This document shows positions 23,523 through 34,092 of a stretch of 64,000 nt of DNA, one piece after another. The stretch is from Dacryopinax spathularia (lineage: Eukaryota > Basidiomycota > Dacrymycetes > Dacrymycetales > Dacrymycetaceae), in assembly GCA_037974965.1 (NCBI GenBank), contig JBBPFI010000008.1:1178001-1242000 (forward strand). Direction: 5' to 3'. The translations under genes were made by a program, and so were the position numbers. A model generated the notes under the pieces. It searched no databases and was not told the origin of the DNA. It worked only from the letters and a program-made list of their open reading frames with translations. Position 1 is the stretch's first letter. The number at the start of each line of letters is the position of its first letter.

Positions 23523-23963
23523 CCCTTCTCTCTGGCATACACTCGCTGTCTGAATGCTTGATCTGGGAGCGGGATAGAGCTCTCAGATGGGGTGAATGGG
23601 TTTGAAGCAGTCAGTACTCTTGCCTCCCGTCAGCTCACAAACATCGTCGTGCTGACTTGTTGCGCAGGTCGCTGAGGTTGGTGGGGGTGGGTTGAATCGA
23701 AGGTAGAGCTTTGAAGGAATAAATGACGGGTTGAAGGGCGTCGGCATGTGAGAACTGAATGGATGGGTTGAACGAGATGGAATGTACGAGCTGAGTTCGA
23801 GCGGCGTGTGCCCTCGGAGAGCACCTTAGATTTCTTCGCAGAGATACGAGGCGCTGGTTGCATCGCGGCAACGAGTAGCGACCCGCCTGAGGGTGTCAGA
23901 CCTACCTTACAACGCAAAAGAGCCTGATATTAGCATAGGCGTAAGACAGATACATCCGTGATT
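23523..23963. other. Convergent intergenic between agmatinase and DOP1
   Basis: 3' flanks of two converging genes. No coding signal recognised. A - strand frame at 23630-23917 is open but has no family resemblance. Confidence 0.4.
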
Positions 23964-26900
23964 TCACCGAACTTCAAACATCTCCCACGCCAGCCCGCGC
24001 TCCACCGCATCCCAGTCCACCATTCCGTTCGCGTACACACTCTCGTACGAAGCGATACTAGCCTGCGAGAAGAACGGCAACAGGTCGCGTATGCTCGTGA
24101 TTTTCTCGACGGAGCCAAGCATGGGTTTCCTGAGTGTGGAGGAGGACGAAGAAGTCGGGATAAGCTCCGGCTGTGGTGCATCGCCTTGCTGGTGTCCGTT
24201 TGGTTTACCATTCACGGGTCGCTGAGGTGCACGTTAGACGGCATCTTTCTCAATTCGAAATAATGATCCGTACCTTCGGGGACGGCAAGTTGCTAATCAC
24301 TTCCGCTATTTGATCCATAAGAGATTGCGGCCGCCAATCGTTCGGCTTGTAGATCGCATCCACCGTATCCGTTACGAACATCCATTGATGGCTTCCAACT
24401 CATCAGCATTTGTGTGCGGCACTCAGGCTGGGGAGGACGTACATCTGGAACTCCTCGGTTTGAAGCACCAGGAGCAGGTCTAGGAACTTGCATGCGGCAA
24501 GCACTACGATTAACTCCTCCGAGTTATCAGCAGACGGTTCGAGGATGACGTTTTCGAATAAGCGGACCTGTGAGAACACGGTCAGCTCAGTCAAGATCCA
24601 ACGCGTGTGACTCACCAGTTCCGCCAGAAGAATTGGCCAGAAGGTCGAGATATTGTTCGATGAGAAGCGACACAACAGAGCTCGCATACAAAGGTAGACC
24701 TGAGCTGTGCTTAGTTATGTTGACATTCCTCTTGATTGTTTCGTTACCTCTGCATAGACCGTCGGCGGGTTGTTGGGACTGCGGAGAATATCAACGAGCT
24801 TCTCCTGCATGCTCGGGAGCTGCATGTGGAATTGATCTCTTTCGCCAGAGAGTAGAATGTATGCCATGCGCCGGATCCTCATGCAACGCAGAAGCGTCTC
24901 CATCCCCGGCTCGTAAAGATAGTAGCGGACGGGGCTAACCCGACTTGCCCTACGCGGATCATTCGAACTCAATGTCTCGAAGCTCAGCTGGTAGGCCAAC
25001 TTACGAAGAGTTTTCACAAGGCGATCCTTGTCAGACTCCATGAGCGACCGTATGAGTCCTTCCCATCTAACGCCGGACTCCGGTTTGTTGACGAAGAAAC
25101 GAGAATCGGCAAAGACCTCCGCAACTGGGGGTCTCCAGGCCTTCGCAGCAGCAGGTATCTTGGAGAGTTCGGTTAACAGCACGAAAGTGATATCGGGTAG
25201 GTCGAGGGAACTATGTAACCGATGAGTCATAGGCGTCGGAAGGTGGCATATCTCAACGCACCCAGCTTTCGCCTTCAAAATGGGTGTCGTGATGTAGTAT
25301 CCGATATTACTGCACACTCCGGCTATTCGATCAGGATCGTTCAGGAAACGGCGGAGGTTTGGTAAGATTCGGTTCGCCAGGAATTGCTCGGTCTGGAGAA
25401 ATAGATCAGAAAGTGCGGCGTAAGCGCTGTGAGTGACGGACTGACCTGTGATATATGCTCATTTCCAGTTATACTTCGAGCAGAGTCCAGAGGAGAGCCA
25501 GTGTCGGGCTTCTCGTTCAATGATAAATCTGGTTGGGCTACGAATATCTCAGAAGAGATCCACGGGAAAATCGCAGACAGCGCACCTTTGGCTAACCCAT
25601 CAACGTTCAAAGCCGCCCTGCGCATCCAATTGCCTTGATCAAAGGAACGGCCCGCCATATGCACGCAACTATCCAGGAGCTTCACGTACACGTCCTATAG
25701 AGCATCAGCACAAGGTCCGTGTTATCCTGCAACGCCATACCAAGCCGTCCCTGCGCATACGCTTGTCGTCAAGCGCAGAACTTTGAGCAAGACGCTCCGC
25801 CAGAACCGTCAAGCAGCTAATCAGAAAGTACATCAGTTACCGCCCTCAGGTGCTCTGCATGAGCACGTACCGCAAGACAGGGAAGACCTGCTGTCTGTAG
25901 CCATGCATGTTCGCTGTCACGTCTTTCGCCAGCGACAAAGTCCGAGCCCAAACTTGCACGGCGATGGGTCCTTCTAACAAACTGTAGTATTCTTCGAGGA
26001 ATGTGAACAGAATAGAATCAGACCTTATCTCACCTTAGCACGAAATCGTAGAGCGCATACTAGGAGAGGCACTTACACATAGGGATTCATTGCATTTTTC
26101 CTAGGTCGATCTGCTTGGACCGGTGTACGCTGCATTACACTTTCGCAAATCATGTGAACAACGGTCTGAGCGCTGGAGGTCTATGAGTCGACCAGCTCAA
26201 AGGCGATCTTGTTGATCTTCTGGCGACCCTGCGCGAGTAGTCAGGGCCAGCGATTGCAGAAGGACGGTGAAACCTTACGAGGGTCGGTTCAGTATCCCGG
26301 TGCCAGAATTCGACTATCGACTCTAGGACCTCTGTAGGCTGAGCTTTCCATAGTCTTTCCAATACTTTTCGAGATCTCGCTTTCGTGCGACTGTAGATGT
26401 TTTCGACGTTCGCGAAGCCAACTTGCTCTTGCGCACTTTGCCATAGCGACATCGTGCAGCTCGTGAACAGGACTCGGACCGCATCATGCAGGCAGCGATA
26501 GCCTGGAGAACGCGCCTACAAAGAGTGCATGAGCAAATGTGCCAAAGATGGGCAAGTAATCGCTCACCGAAAGGAGTTCATCGGAGATGCTCGGCCCCGA
26601 ATCGGCTCCGAACACACCGGATACGTATCCGAGGAAACCGCTGCCCTCGGTCGTCCGCTCACCGACCTCGTCCTCGCTTGTACGAGTATCAGACAATCGC
26701 GAGAGGCTCATCAGCACAAGGCGCTCCAGCGCATTAAGGAGAATGTCAAATTCGGCATCGTTCGTCGAGGTGGACATGCTGCTCTTGCCCTTCCCTTCCG
26801 CAACGGTAACCCGATGGACCTCATGCAGTGCTGTACGCAGTTGCTGGGAGACACATTGACACAGTGGCAGGATAAGCAGCTGCATGGAGTCCGTGAACTG

Positions 26901-29900
26901 AGGGACGGTCATCAAGACGAAGTCGATCCAGTGCTGCAAGATAGGGCGGTTCGAAATACGGGAGATTCCATCGAGCAGAGTCTGGATGAGCAGGCCCAGA
27001 ACTTTGTCGGATGTTGGTGCCTTCTCTTTAGGACCTCTGTAGGCTGAGCTTTCCATAGTCTTTCCAATACTTTTCGAGATCTCGCTTTCGTGCGACTGTA
27101 GATGTTTTCGACGTTCGCGAAGCCAACTTGCTCTTGCGCACTTTGCCACAGCGACATCGTGCAGGTCGTGAACAAGACTCGGACAGCATCATGCAGGCAG
27201 CGATAGCCCGGAGACCGTGCCTACGAAGAGTGCATGAGCAAATTACCCGATATGTGAAAGAAGCCACTCACAGAAAGGAGTTCATCGGAGATGCTCGGGC
27301 CCGAATCGGCTCCGAACGCACCGGATACGTATCCGAGGAAACCGCTGCCCTCGGTCGTCCGCTCACCGACCTCGTCCTCGCTTGTACGAGTATCAGACAA
27401 TCGCGAGAGGCTCATCAACACAAGGCGCTCCAGCGCATTGAGGAGAATGACAAATTCGGCATCGTTCGTCGAGGTGGACATGTTGCTCTTGCCCTTCCCT
27501 TCCGCCAACGTGACGCGATGGACCTCATGCAGAGCAGTACGCAGTTGCCGAGAGACGCATTGACACAGTTCCAGAATGAGCAGTTGCATTGAGTCCGTGA
27601 ACTGAGGGACGGTCATCAAGACGAAGTCGATCCAATGTTGCAAGATAGGGCGGTTCGAAATACGGGAGATTCCATCGAGTAGAGTCTGGATGAGCAGGCC
27701 CAGCACTTTGTCGGGTGCCGGTGACTTCTCCTTTTCATCGCTGTGACTAGCAGACCCCTCGATGGCCTTGGCAGATCCAGGCGAGCCGCGTAGGAGCGGC
27801 GCAGTAGCGAGAATGATGCTGTGGAGGACGTGCAGCAGCTTGTTCTGCAGGTCGAGTCGCGCGGTGTGGATCGATCCGTAGAGCTTCGAAACGATCTGCT
27901 GTTGCAGAGCCAGCAATGAGGGCTTGTCGATCTCCCCTCTGCTGACAATGAGCTGGAGCATATCGATGGAAGCGGATTGAATTCGACAGTTTGCAGGTGT
28001 CATGCTGCGCCTCAGCGACGCCGCTGGCTCGGTTTGCAGGAATCTAGGGTACATCAGCAGGAGTCAAGTTGGCAAGAGACAGGGCTCACCGAACGAGGAC
28101 ATCAATGAGCAGCTCGAAATAGTTTGTCGCTTTCCGCTTTCCATGACCTGTTAAACTGTTAGACCAGCTGCCTGGAAAGGACCCATGACTCACTACTATC
28201 AGAGGTAAGGAAAGACGGCAAGCTGCTCGTCTTGACTGACTTGCCGAACCCTTGACCACCGAAGCGAACAAGGGACAAGAGGTTCTCCAGAAGGTACAGG
28301 ATTCTGCTTTAATCCACCGGACGCTCATACTCGAATTCTTGGATCTGGACACCTTGATACGTCGAAACTCGGACAATGCCAGAGTATGCCGGTCTTATCA
28401 GATCATGAAGGAGGGGATCCAACACTCTGCTAGAAATTGGCAAAAGCGTTCCACTCAATCGGCTATAGGACGCACCGATGATACGACTTCAGACTGCATC
28501 TCATCCATGTCTCCCCGATACGGCGGAAATGAGGATCATCACTCTTCAAGCTCTCCAAGACGAGGATCATAGGCGCCTTCAATCGGAAACCGACCATATA
28601 CGCGTCGTCTGAAGTCGTCGTCAGGGGTTGAAACCGGTACGGAAGTGCCAATGACTCACCAGTTAATCGCCAGAGAATACCCAGAGCCTCAAACATATCG
28701 CTCCTCTGGTCGACGGTGCTGGTCGTTATACCCTGACAGATGACGGCTTCGACGTGATGATGACCAGCGATGGAATCGACAGCCCAAATGAGCTCCGTCG
28801 CGCTAGCGTGACAAGAGGCGCGATGCGGTTCGAGGTACTGGAGCAGCTGCGTGACGATGGAAACGACACATGGTCGGCTGTCTAGTTCCAGACTCGGGGT
28901 GATGCGCGACTTGGCCAAGCTGACACTGAGAGTCACTAGGCCGTCGACGAGGTAGAACGTAGATGACTAGATCAACCATATTAGTTTTCCAGGGTATCGA
29001 GAGGCGAGGGCGACACTTACCTGAGCGAAAGCATCGAATGAAGCCTGGAACCAGTCCAACGGCGACCATTCAATAGCCAGCGGATCGTCTCCGAGAATAT
29101 CCGTCAAATGCTGCAACAACAGAATCGCCATTCCGGTGCATTCCCGAATAGCAGGATGTGCCGGCAGTTTCTTCGCGGGGATAGTGCTGATCGCCAGGAG
29201 ATCTTGGAAAGCAGAGGTGAACGGCGAGACTGCGGTGGTCGTAGCGGCCGGAGTTGGTGGACCTTCGTACGAGTAGGTCTTGTATGCTCTCGACATCGCT
29301 GAGTTGGCTTCTGCGTCCTTTGTCTCCCCGGTCTTGGTCGGCTCGATAGTCGGCCAGACGAAGAGAGTCTCTTTTGGCATCTCATCCAGGAGCGATACGC
29401 CCAGTCTCAGTAGAGGGTGTATTACGGATGCTTTCGCGCCGACTGTATCCTCTTCCGCCAATGTCTATAGAGAGGGTGAGACCGGATTCGCCGAGATAAG
29501 GAGGAAACTCACCTTTGCAAGTTGGATGATAGCGGCGAAGAAGAGCGGAAGATGGAGTTGCTCGATCTCTTCGTCTCGTACGTGGAAAGTAGAGAGGATG
29601 AATTGGAGCATGTCGATGGCCTGTCATGCACGGTCAGCTCACAACTCTTCCGTCGAAGAGTGCAAGGTTACAGGATATGTCTCCTTGTCCGAGTTCGCAT
29701 CCTCCATGACCGCGTGAAACAGCTTGGTCCAAACGATAGACGGCTCCATCGCCTCGTACAACGTATTCGTAGTCAGGAGGACATCGCCGTCCTCCCCTTC
29801 GTCCGACTCGACGGCTTGCTTCAGCCCAGTCAGAGCATCAAGACAGAGTCGTTGAGTGAGGGGGATGCCGATCTCGGATTTATCGAGGAGAGAGATGAAG

Positions 29901-31228
29901 ATCTTGTATGGGCGGGTTTCGCGCTCGCCGGCTTGGGTTTGCATCTCGCTCTACCAGACGATTAGACGCCGACGACCGAGCTAATGCATAAATGCTCACC
30001 TTGAGCGTCTCCTCTAGCAGGCCAAGCCCGCTCTGAACGAAGTAAGCCACCTGCGCCTCGCTCGTCTCGCTCGGCCCCAGGAGCCACGCATATAGCCGCC
30101 GATTCAGCGATAGATCGCGCCGTAGGACGACGCTGACAGTTGCTTTCATTAGCAAGACGCGATCCTCGGACGAGCACTTCTTCAGAGCCAGGCTGTCAAC
30201 CGGCAGCGACTGGACGAGGATGTCCATGATACCGCGGCGGACGAGTAGGTTCTTGTCTTCGAGGGAGGCCGCAAACGCTCGCACCATCAGCCCCAGGTCG
30301 TTACCGACAATAGGGGTGATATCCTCATCGGCCTTGAGTTTCGGCAATCGGCGGGAAAGGTAGTTGAGCGCTGCCGACCGGGCGGAGGGGGAGGTGAGGA
30401 GGACGAGCCAGAGGTTCTGGAGGAAGAAAGCGGGGGAGACGGTCCCCGAGAGTCGGTCGAGCAGGTTGAGGACCTTGTCGAAGAACTCGCTGGTTTCGTC
30501 TTCGAGACCGGGGAGGAGCGCGAGTATGAACGCCCTCATGACCGGTCGGAGCTGGCCCTGAAGGGGAAGGTAGCGCGTGTCGTAGATGTTCAGCAGAGTG
30601 GGCTTGACGGACGTCGCTGCGGACTGGAAGAAGGGGAAGAGGCCGGACGACCAGATCTGGAGGTCGCGGGCAAGGCCATCGTGCTACGCTCCAAGCATCA
30701 GTACATCATCTACAGGCGGAGGAATGTTGCACACCCCGAGGACGGCGAGTATGTGCGCATACACGTCCAACGCGCGCTGGTGTACCCCACTAGGCAGAGC
30801 GGGGTTCAAGCACTGCGCCAGCCTCTTAGCGACAGCCAACTTGCTCGGGATCTCCTTAAACTGCATAACGACTGGAACGTCTGCGTCGATATGTCAGTAC
30901 TGTACGCCTCGGAAGCGAGTCGTGCTCATGGCAGTGCTCATGGCGGGCAACAGGAAGCGCACCTCGAGCAGCTTGGTGAGGAAGCTGATAAAGTCTGCCC
31001 ATTCGTTGATCGTCTGGAACGTCGCTAGGCACTTATCGACCTGCTGGGCATAACGGCGATACTTGGGATCAGAGGCGAGCGGGGGGTCTACATCAACCTG
31101 ATGAGCTTGGTCCGGCCGAGGGGAGCAGGACACGGAGAAGGACATACCTCGGTCTTCGAGCTTGCTGAGCGGCGTCCCCCGCCTTGGGTAGGAGGAGCGC
31201 TGCCCTCTGCCATACTAGTCACGAACAT
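23964..31228 (-). pseudogene. DOP1: DOP1 (Dopey family) gene, interrupted
   Basis: Dopey/Dop1 works with Mon2 and the flippase Neo1 in Golgi-endosome traffic and is essential in budding yeast. Conserved N-terminal blocks are DPKYRRYAQQVDKCLATF, EWADFISFLTKLL, VAKRLAQCLNPALPSGVHQ and ALDVYAHILAVLG (31.1-30.7 kb). C-terminal blocks are WVKLLD-like VKLLDSCVHMAGRSFDQG, ALLCRFSSNNISTFWPI, ACKFLDLLLVLQTEEFQM and HQWMFVTDTVDAIY (25.7-24.3 kb). More than 15 short introns are apparent. The ends are well preserved, but the middle is damaged. An in-frame TAA follows YERPVD near 28305, just before the conserved SRILYLLENLLSLVRFGGQGF-type block. A 706-bp direct tandem duplication (26324-27735) repeats an exon block and, not being a multiple of three, shifts the frame. 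Both could be assembly or sequencing errors. Otherwise the locus cannot make full-length Dop1. The start is ATG at 31228, or 31213 in the same frame. Confidence 0.8.
26324..27735 (-). repeat. 706-bp tandem duplication inside DOP1
   Basis: Unit one is 27030-27735 and unit two 26324-27029 (aggacctctg recurs at exactly this spacing). Both carry the same coding blocks: KVLGLLIQTLLDGIS, QHWIDFVLMTVPQF, ALERLVLMSLSRLSD, and ENIYSRTKARSRKVLERLW at the far end. The two units are nearly identical, apart from a short variable patch at the exon/intron edge (about 26525-26570 versus 27235-27285). The high identity suggests a recent event. Confidence 0.9.
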
Positions 31229-31652
31229 CGTGTCGCCCCCGCCTGCTTCGTAGGGGAGGGGGGTGGGGGGGAAGAGGGAGAGAGGGGGATGTATGCTCCT
31301 AACCGGTCGAAGGGGTTATAAGGCCGCGCGAGCAGGTTGATCGGACCTGAGAGACAAGTAGAGTTGAACGGAGGCACGTTTAGAGCATATATGGCTTGAG
31401 TTCCACCCTTCCCGGACGTGAGCAGATCGGGGAATGATAATGAGGGTGAGGGTGATCGAGCAGCTCTTGTCTGGGAGTGAGGACGTTGTCTGACTCTGTA
31501 CTGGTTCTGGCTGTCGGGGACGGTGGGCGCGACAGGGACGGGAGATATGCGCCACGTCCGCAGCGTTTGGCATGATGTGATTCATCACTTTGGCTGGGCC
31601 CATTAATGCAGGAGAGACAGCGACATTCCGTTCACAAGAATGACGCGAGTTC
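28371..31652 (-). repeat. Inverted-repeat arm A (DOP1 5' half plus promoter)
   Basis: This arm pairs in inverted orientation with 34093-37420. It covers about 3.3 kb: the promoter, the 5' UTR and the first half of DOP1. Both ends are sharp. Homology stops at ggacaatgcc (28371) inside a DOP1 exon, and at gcgagttc (31652) upstream of the gene. Confidence 0.85.
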
Positions 31653-32158
31653 CCGATGTGGGTTTGACAGTGTGCGCCTGGTGCTGGCAGAGAGATTTGT
31701 GGTACTTGAGCGGCTATTGAACGCTGGCCAGTTACTACGGGACTGGTTGGGGGATGTGAGAGCTCAAGGCTGTAGAGCGCAATTCCACAATAAAGGCTGG
31801 GTCTCCGTCGGGTGATGGTGGCACCCATGGTGTAAGCCAACGATGGATATGTGTTCTTCCTATGGCGAGCTGTAGAGTTGGGCAGTCTGAGTGCCTCTTC
31901 ACGTCCCAGTCCTCTGACTCAGGTCCGCTGCAGACAAATAGGGAGCACAAGCCGTTCGGGCGAAAATCATTATCATTCGTTAAGTTCTCCGTCCAACAGT
32001 TAAATTCTAGACCATGCTCATCATCATCATCATTATCATTAATATCCTTCCATCTCCCATCCCAACCTCCTTCACTCTCTACCCCATCTGCATGTAAAAG
32101 ATCCTCCATCCATTCCATGCGCCCGTTCCTGCAGATACTGTAGCGCATGGCGAGCAGC
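31229..32158. other. DOP1 promoter region and 3' flank of MFS copy
   Basis: 31229-31652 belongs to the inverted-repeat arm and should contain the DOP1 promoter (G-rich run at 31250-31290). About 31930-32158 is the inverted copy of the MFS transporter 3' flank, including a shortened trinucleotide run. Between them, 31653-31930, I see nothing. Confidence 0.6.
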
Positions 32159-33391
32159 TCAGAGAGCAGCCTTTCCCCGTGTCTCTAACGGGAGGAGGAG
32201 CATGAATATGCTGGCTAGGACAAAGAGGGCAGCGGAGACGAAGATAGGCGCGAGGCGTTCGTTGCGCCTGCGTAGATCCTAGATTGTGCAGTGGTCAGTG
32301 ACTCAATTCTCATTCTCTGTATTCAGTGAGGGGAGAACTTCGCGTACTTGATAATAGGCGCCATGAGCCCACAGATCCGGTTAAAGCAGCTTGCTAGCCC
32401 GTCCCCTGTACCCCTGTGCGGACCGGGGAACACTTCTGGCGTGTACGCATACAGGACACCGTACATCGCGTTCTCCACCAAGCTGGTGGCGCAGTTCCAG
32501 CCAAGGATCGCGGGCTCCGTCTTGGCCGTCGTGAGCAGGAAGAGGAACAGGCCGGAGAGGAGGGTTGAGAGCGCCATCGCGAACCTACGCCCGCCGAACG
32601 CATAACGGCCTTTCCATTCTACGAGCACGCAGGCGATGAGCGAGCCGGGGATGCCCATTACTGCATGAGGGAGTCAGCAGGTTATCAAGGGGGAGATCAA
32701 TGGGGCACACACCGGAGAAGATAGCGTAGTTTCGGTAGGTGGTGTTGAGCGAGGTATTTCGGTAGGTGGTGTTGAGCGAGGTATCGCCGAACTGGGCACC
32801 TGCGTTCGTCAAGTACAACGTCACGAATCCATTCTACACACTCTAGTCAGCTCTCTCTCTCATTGGAACAAAAGGCAACAGCTCACGTAAAGCGGATAGG
32901 CCAGCCCCAGACAACCCCAAATGAAGATAACCAGACTGGTGTTGATCGCCAAGCGCGTAGTAGAAAACAACGGCTTCACATGACTGAGATCGAAGCTCGT
33001 CAGCCCTTCCCCCACAGCTTCCCAGTTGCTCTTCGGAGGCTTGCTGTCCACTGCCTGAGGCCCAAGCTCAGCAGCGACGGCCTTGTGCAGGTCTTCGGCT
33101 GTGAGGTTCAGCGGGACGCCGTTGACCTTCGCCACGTGTTGCAGGACGGCGATCGCTTCCTCGTCCCGGCCCTTAGCGATCCGGTACTTGGGAGACTCTG
33201 CCATGTTGAAGATGAAGTAGCGGAAGATGAACATGACGAAGGTAAGGGCACCTAGGCAGTGTGGCGTGAGCATCGCAGATGTGCGAGGTGGGAGGTGGAG
33301 ACGCACCAAGGGTGTAGAACGTATACCTCCAACCCAGGTCCTCAGCCTTAGTACAGGTCGTCGCCGTCGCGTCGCAGGAGAACGTGACAAT
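32159..33391 (-). pseudogene. 5'-truncated inverted copy of the MFS transporter
   Basis: It matches the intact transporter (13858-15936) from the middle of its exon 5 through the stop, in opposite orientation and with the same introns. Homology begins at the base run attgtca (33391) and the copy lacks the first ~240 residues, i.e. start codon and membrane segments 1-6. The rest of the frame is largely kept: FIFNMAESPKY, NLTAEDLHKAVAAELG, AYTPEVFPGPHRGTGDG. A 27-bp direct duplication near 32735-32790 inserts nine residues (TSLNTTYRN twice), and a few substitutions are seen. A partial transporter cannot function as such, so this is a recent duplicate without promoter. Confidence 0.85.
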
Positions 33392-33637
33392 ACGATTTGC
33401 TGTACGCGGTATCAGCCATCCTGCAGACGAGGAAGGGGAGGGTAAAGAGGCGCACCTGCATAAGTGCTTCCGGCTTTAGCAGGCCCACAGTGAGCATAGC
33501 TTGAAATATCGCGTTAGCCAGCTCGGGGTCTTGGGCTAGCATGAGCTTCGCTTGTTGCGGTGCGGCTGTTGCTAACATCTGCACATGGTGGTCAGCTTCT
33601 CCTCTCCGTTCATATGGCACCAAAGGACTGAACGGAT

Positions 33638-33675
33638 GATGGCTGGATGGATGGATGGATGGATGGATGGATGGA
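33638..33675. repeat. TGGA tetranucleotide microsatellite
   Basis: About eight to nine tandem ggat/tgga units immediately upstream of direct repeat a. Confidence 0.9.
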
Positions 33676-33703
33676 TAGAGGGGAGAGGGGGGATGGTGGA
33701 GCG

Positions 33704-34064
33704 AGGAAGAAGAGGGAGAAGACGGCGTACTTTCATTTATTGCAGGAGCTCGGGGATCGTCTCGAGTGGTACGCCGGAGAGGCGGATCAGGTCGACGCAT
33801 TTATCCATCTCTCGTCCTCTCCCTCTCCCTATCCAGTCTAGTACCTGCACTTCGCTCTACTCAGGCAACCTCTTTCAGAGCAAGTTGAATGCCGACTGCT
33901 TTCTGTGATTGTTAGCGAATGGAGTGGGATTTGGAGAAGGGTGATGGGCGCTTGTTTGAGGATGTGCACTGGCACGTCATTGTGAGGAAAAGGGTGGCTG
34001 TGTACGGATCGGCTCCGGTCGGCGATATTGTTGACAATGAGACTCAGACAAGCTTGGGTTGGTT
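33704..34064 (+). repeat. Direct repeat a (~360 bp)
   Basis: Nearly identical to 37421-37791. It starts with ggaagaagaggga and ends at gcttgggttggtt. No recognised coding content or transposon ends. Together the two copies bracket the second DOP1 copy. Confidence 0.9.
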
Positions 34065-34092
34065 ATGCATGCCAGTACCAGACATAATATCA

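Noticed and set aside
33638-33675. CRISPR-like array
   Set aside because: Simple tetranucleotide microsatellite without spacers, and the host is eukaryotic.
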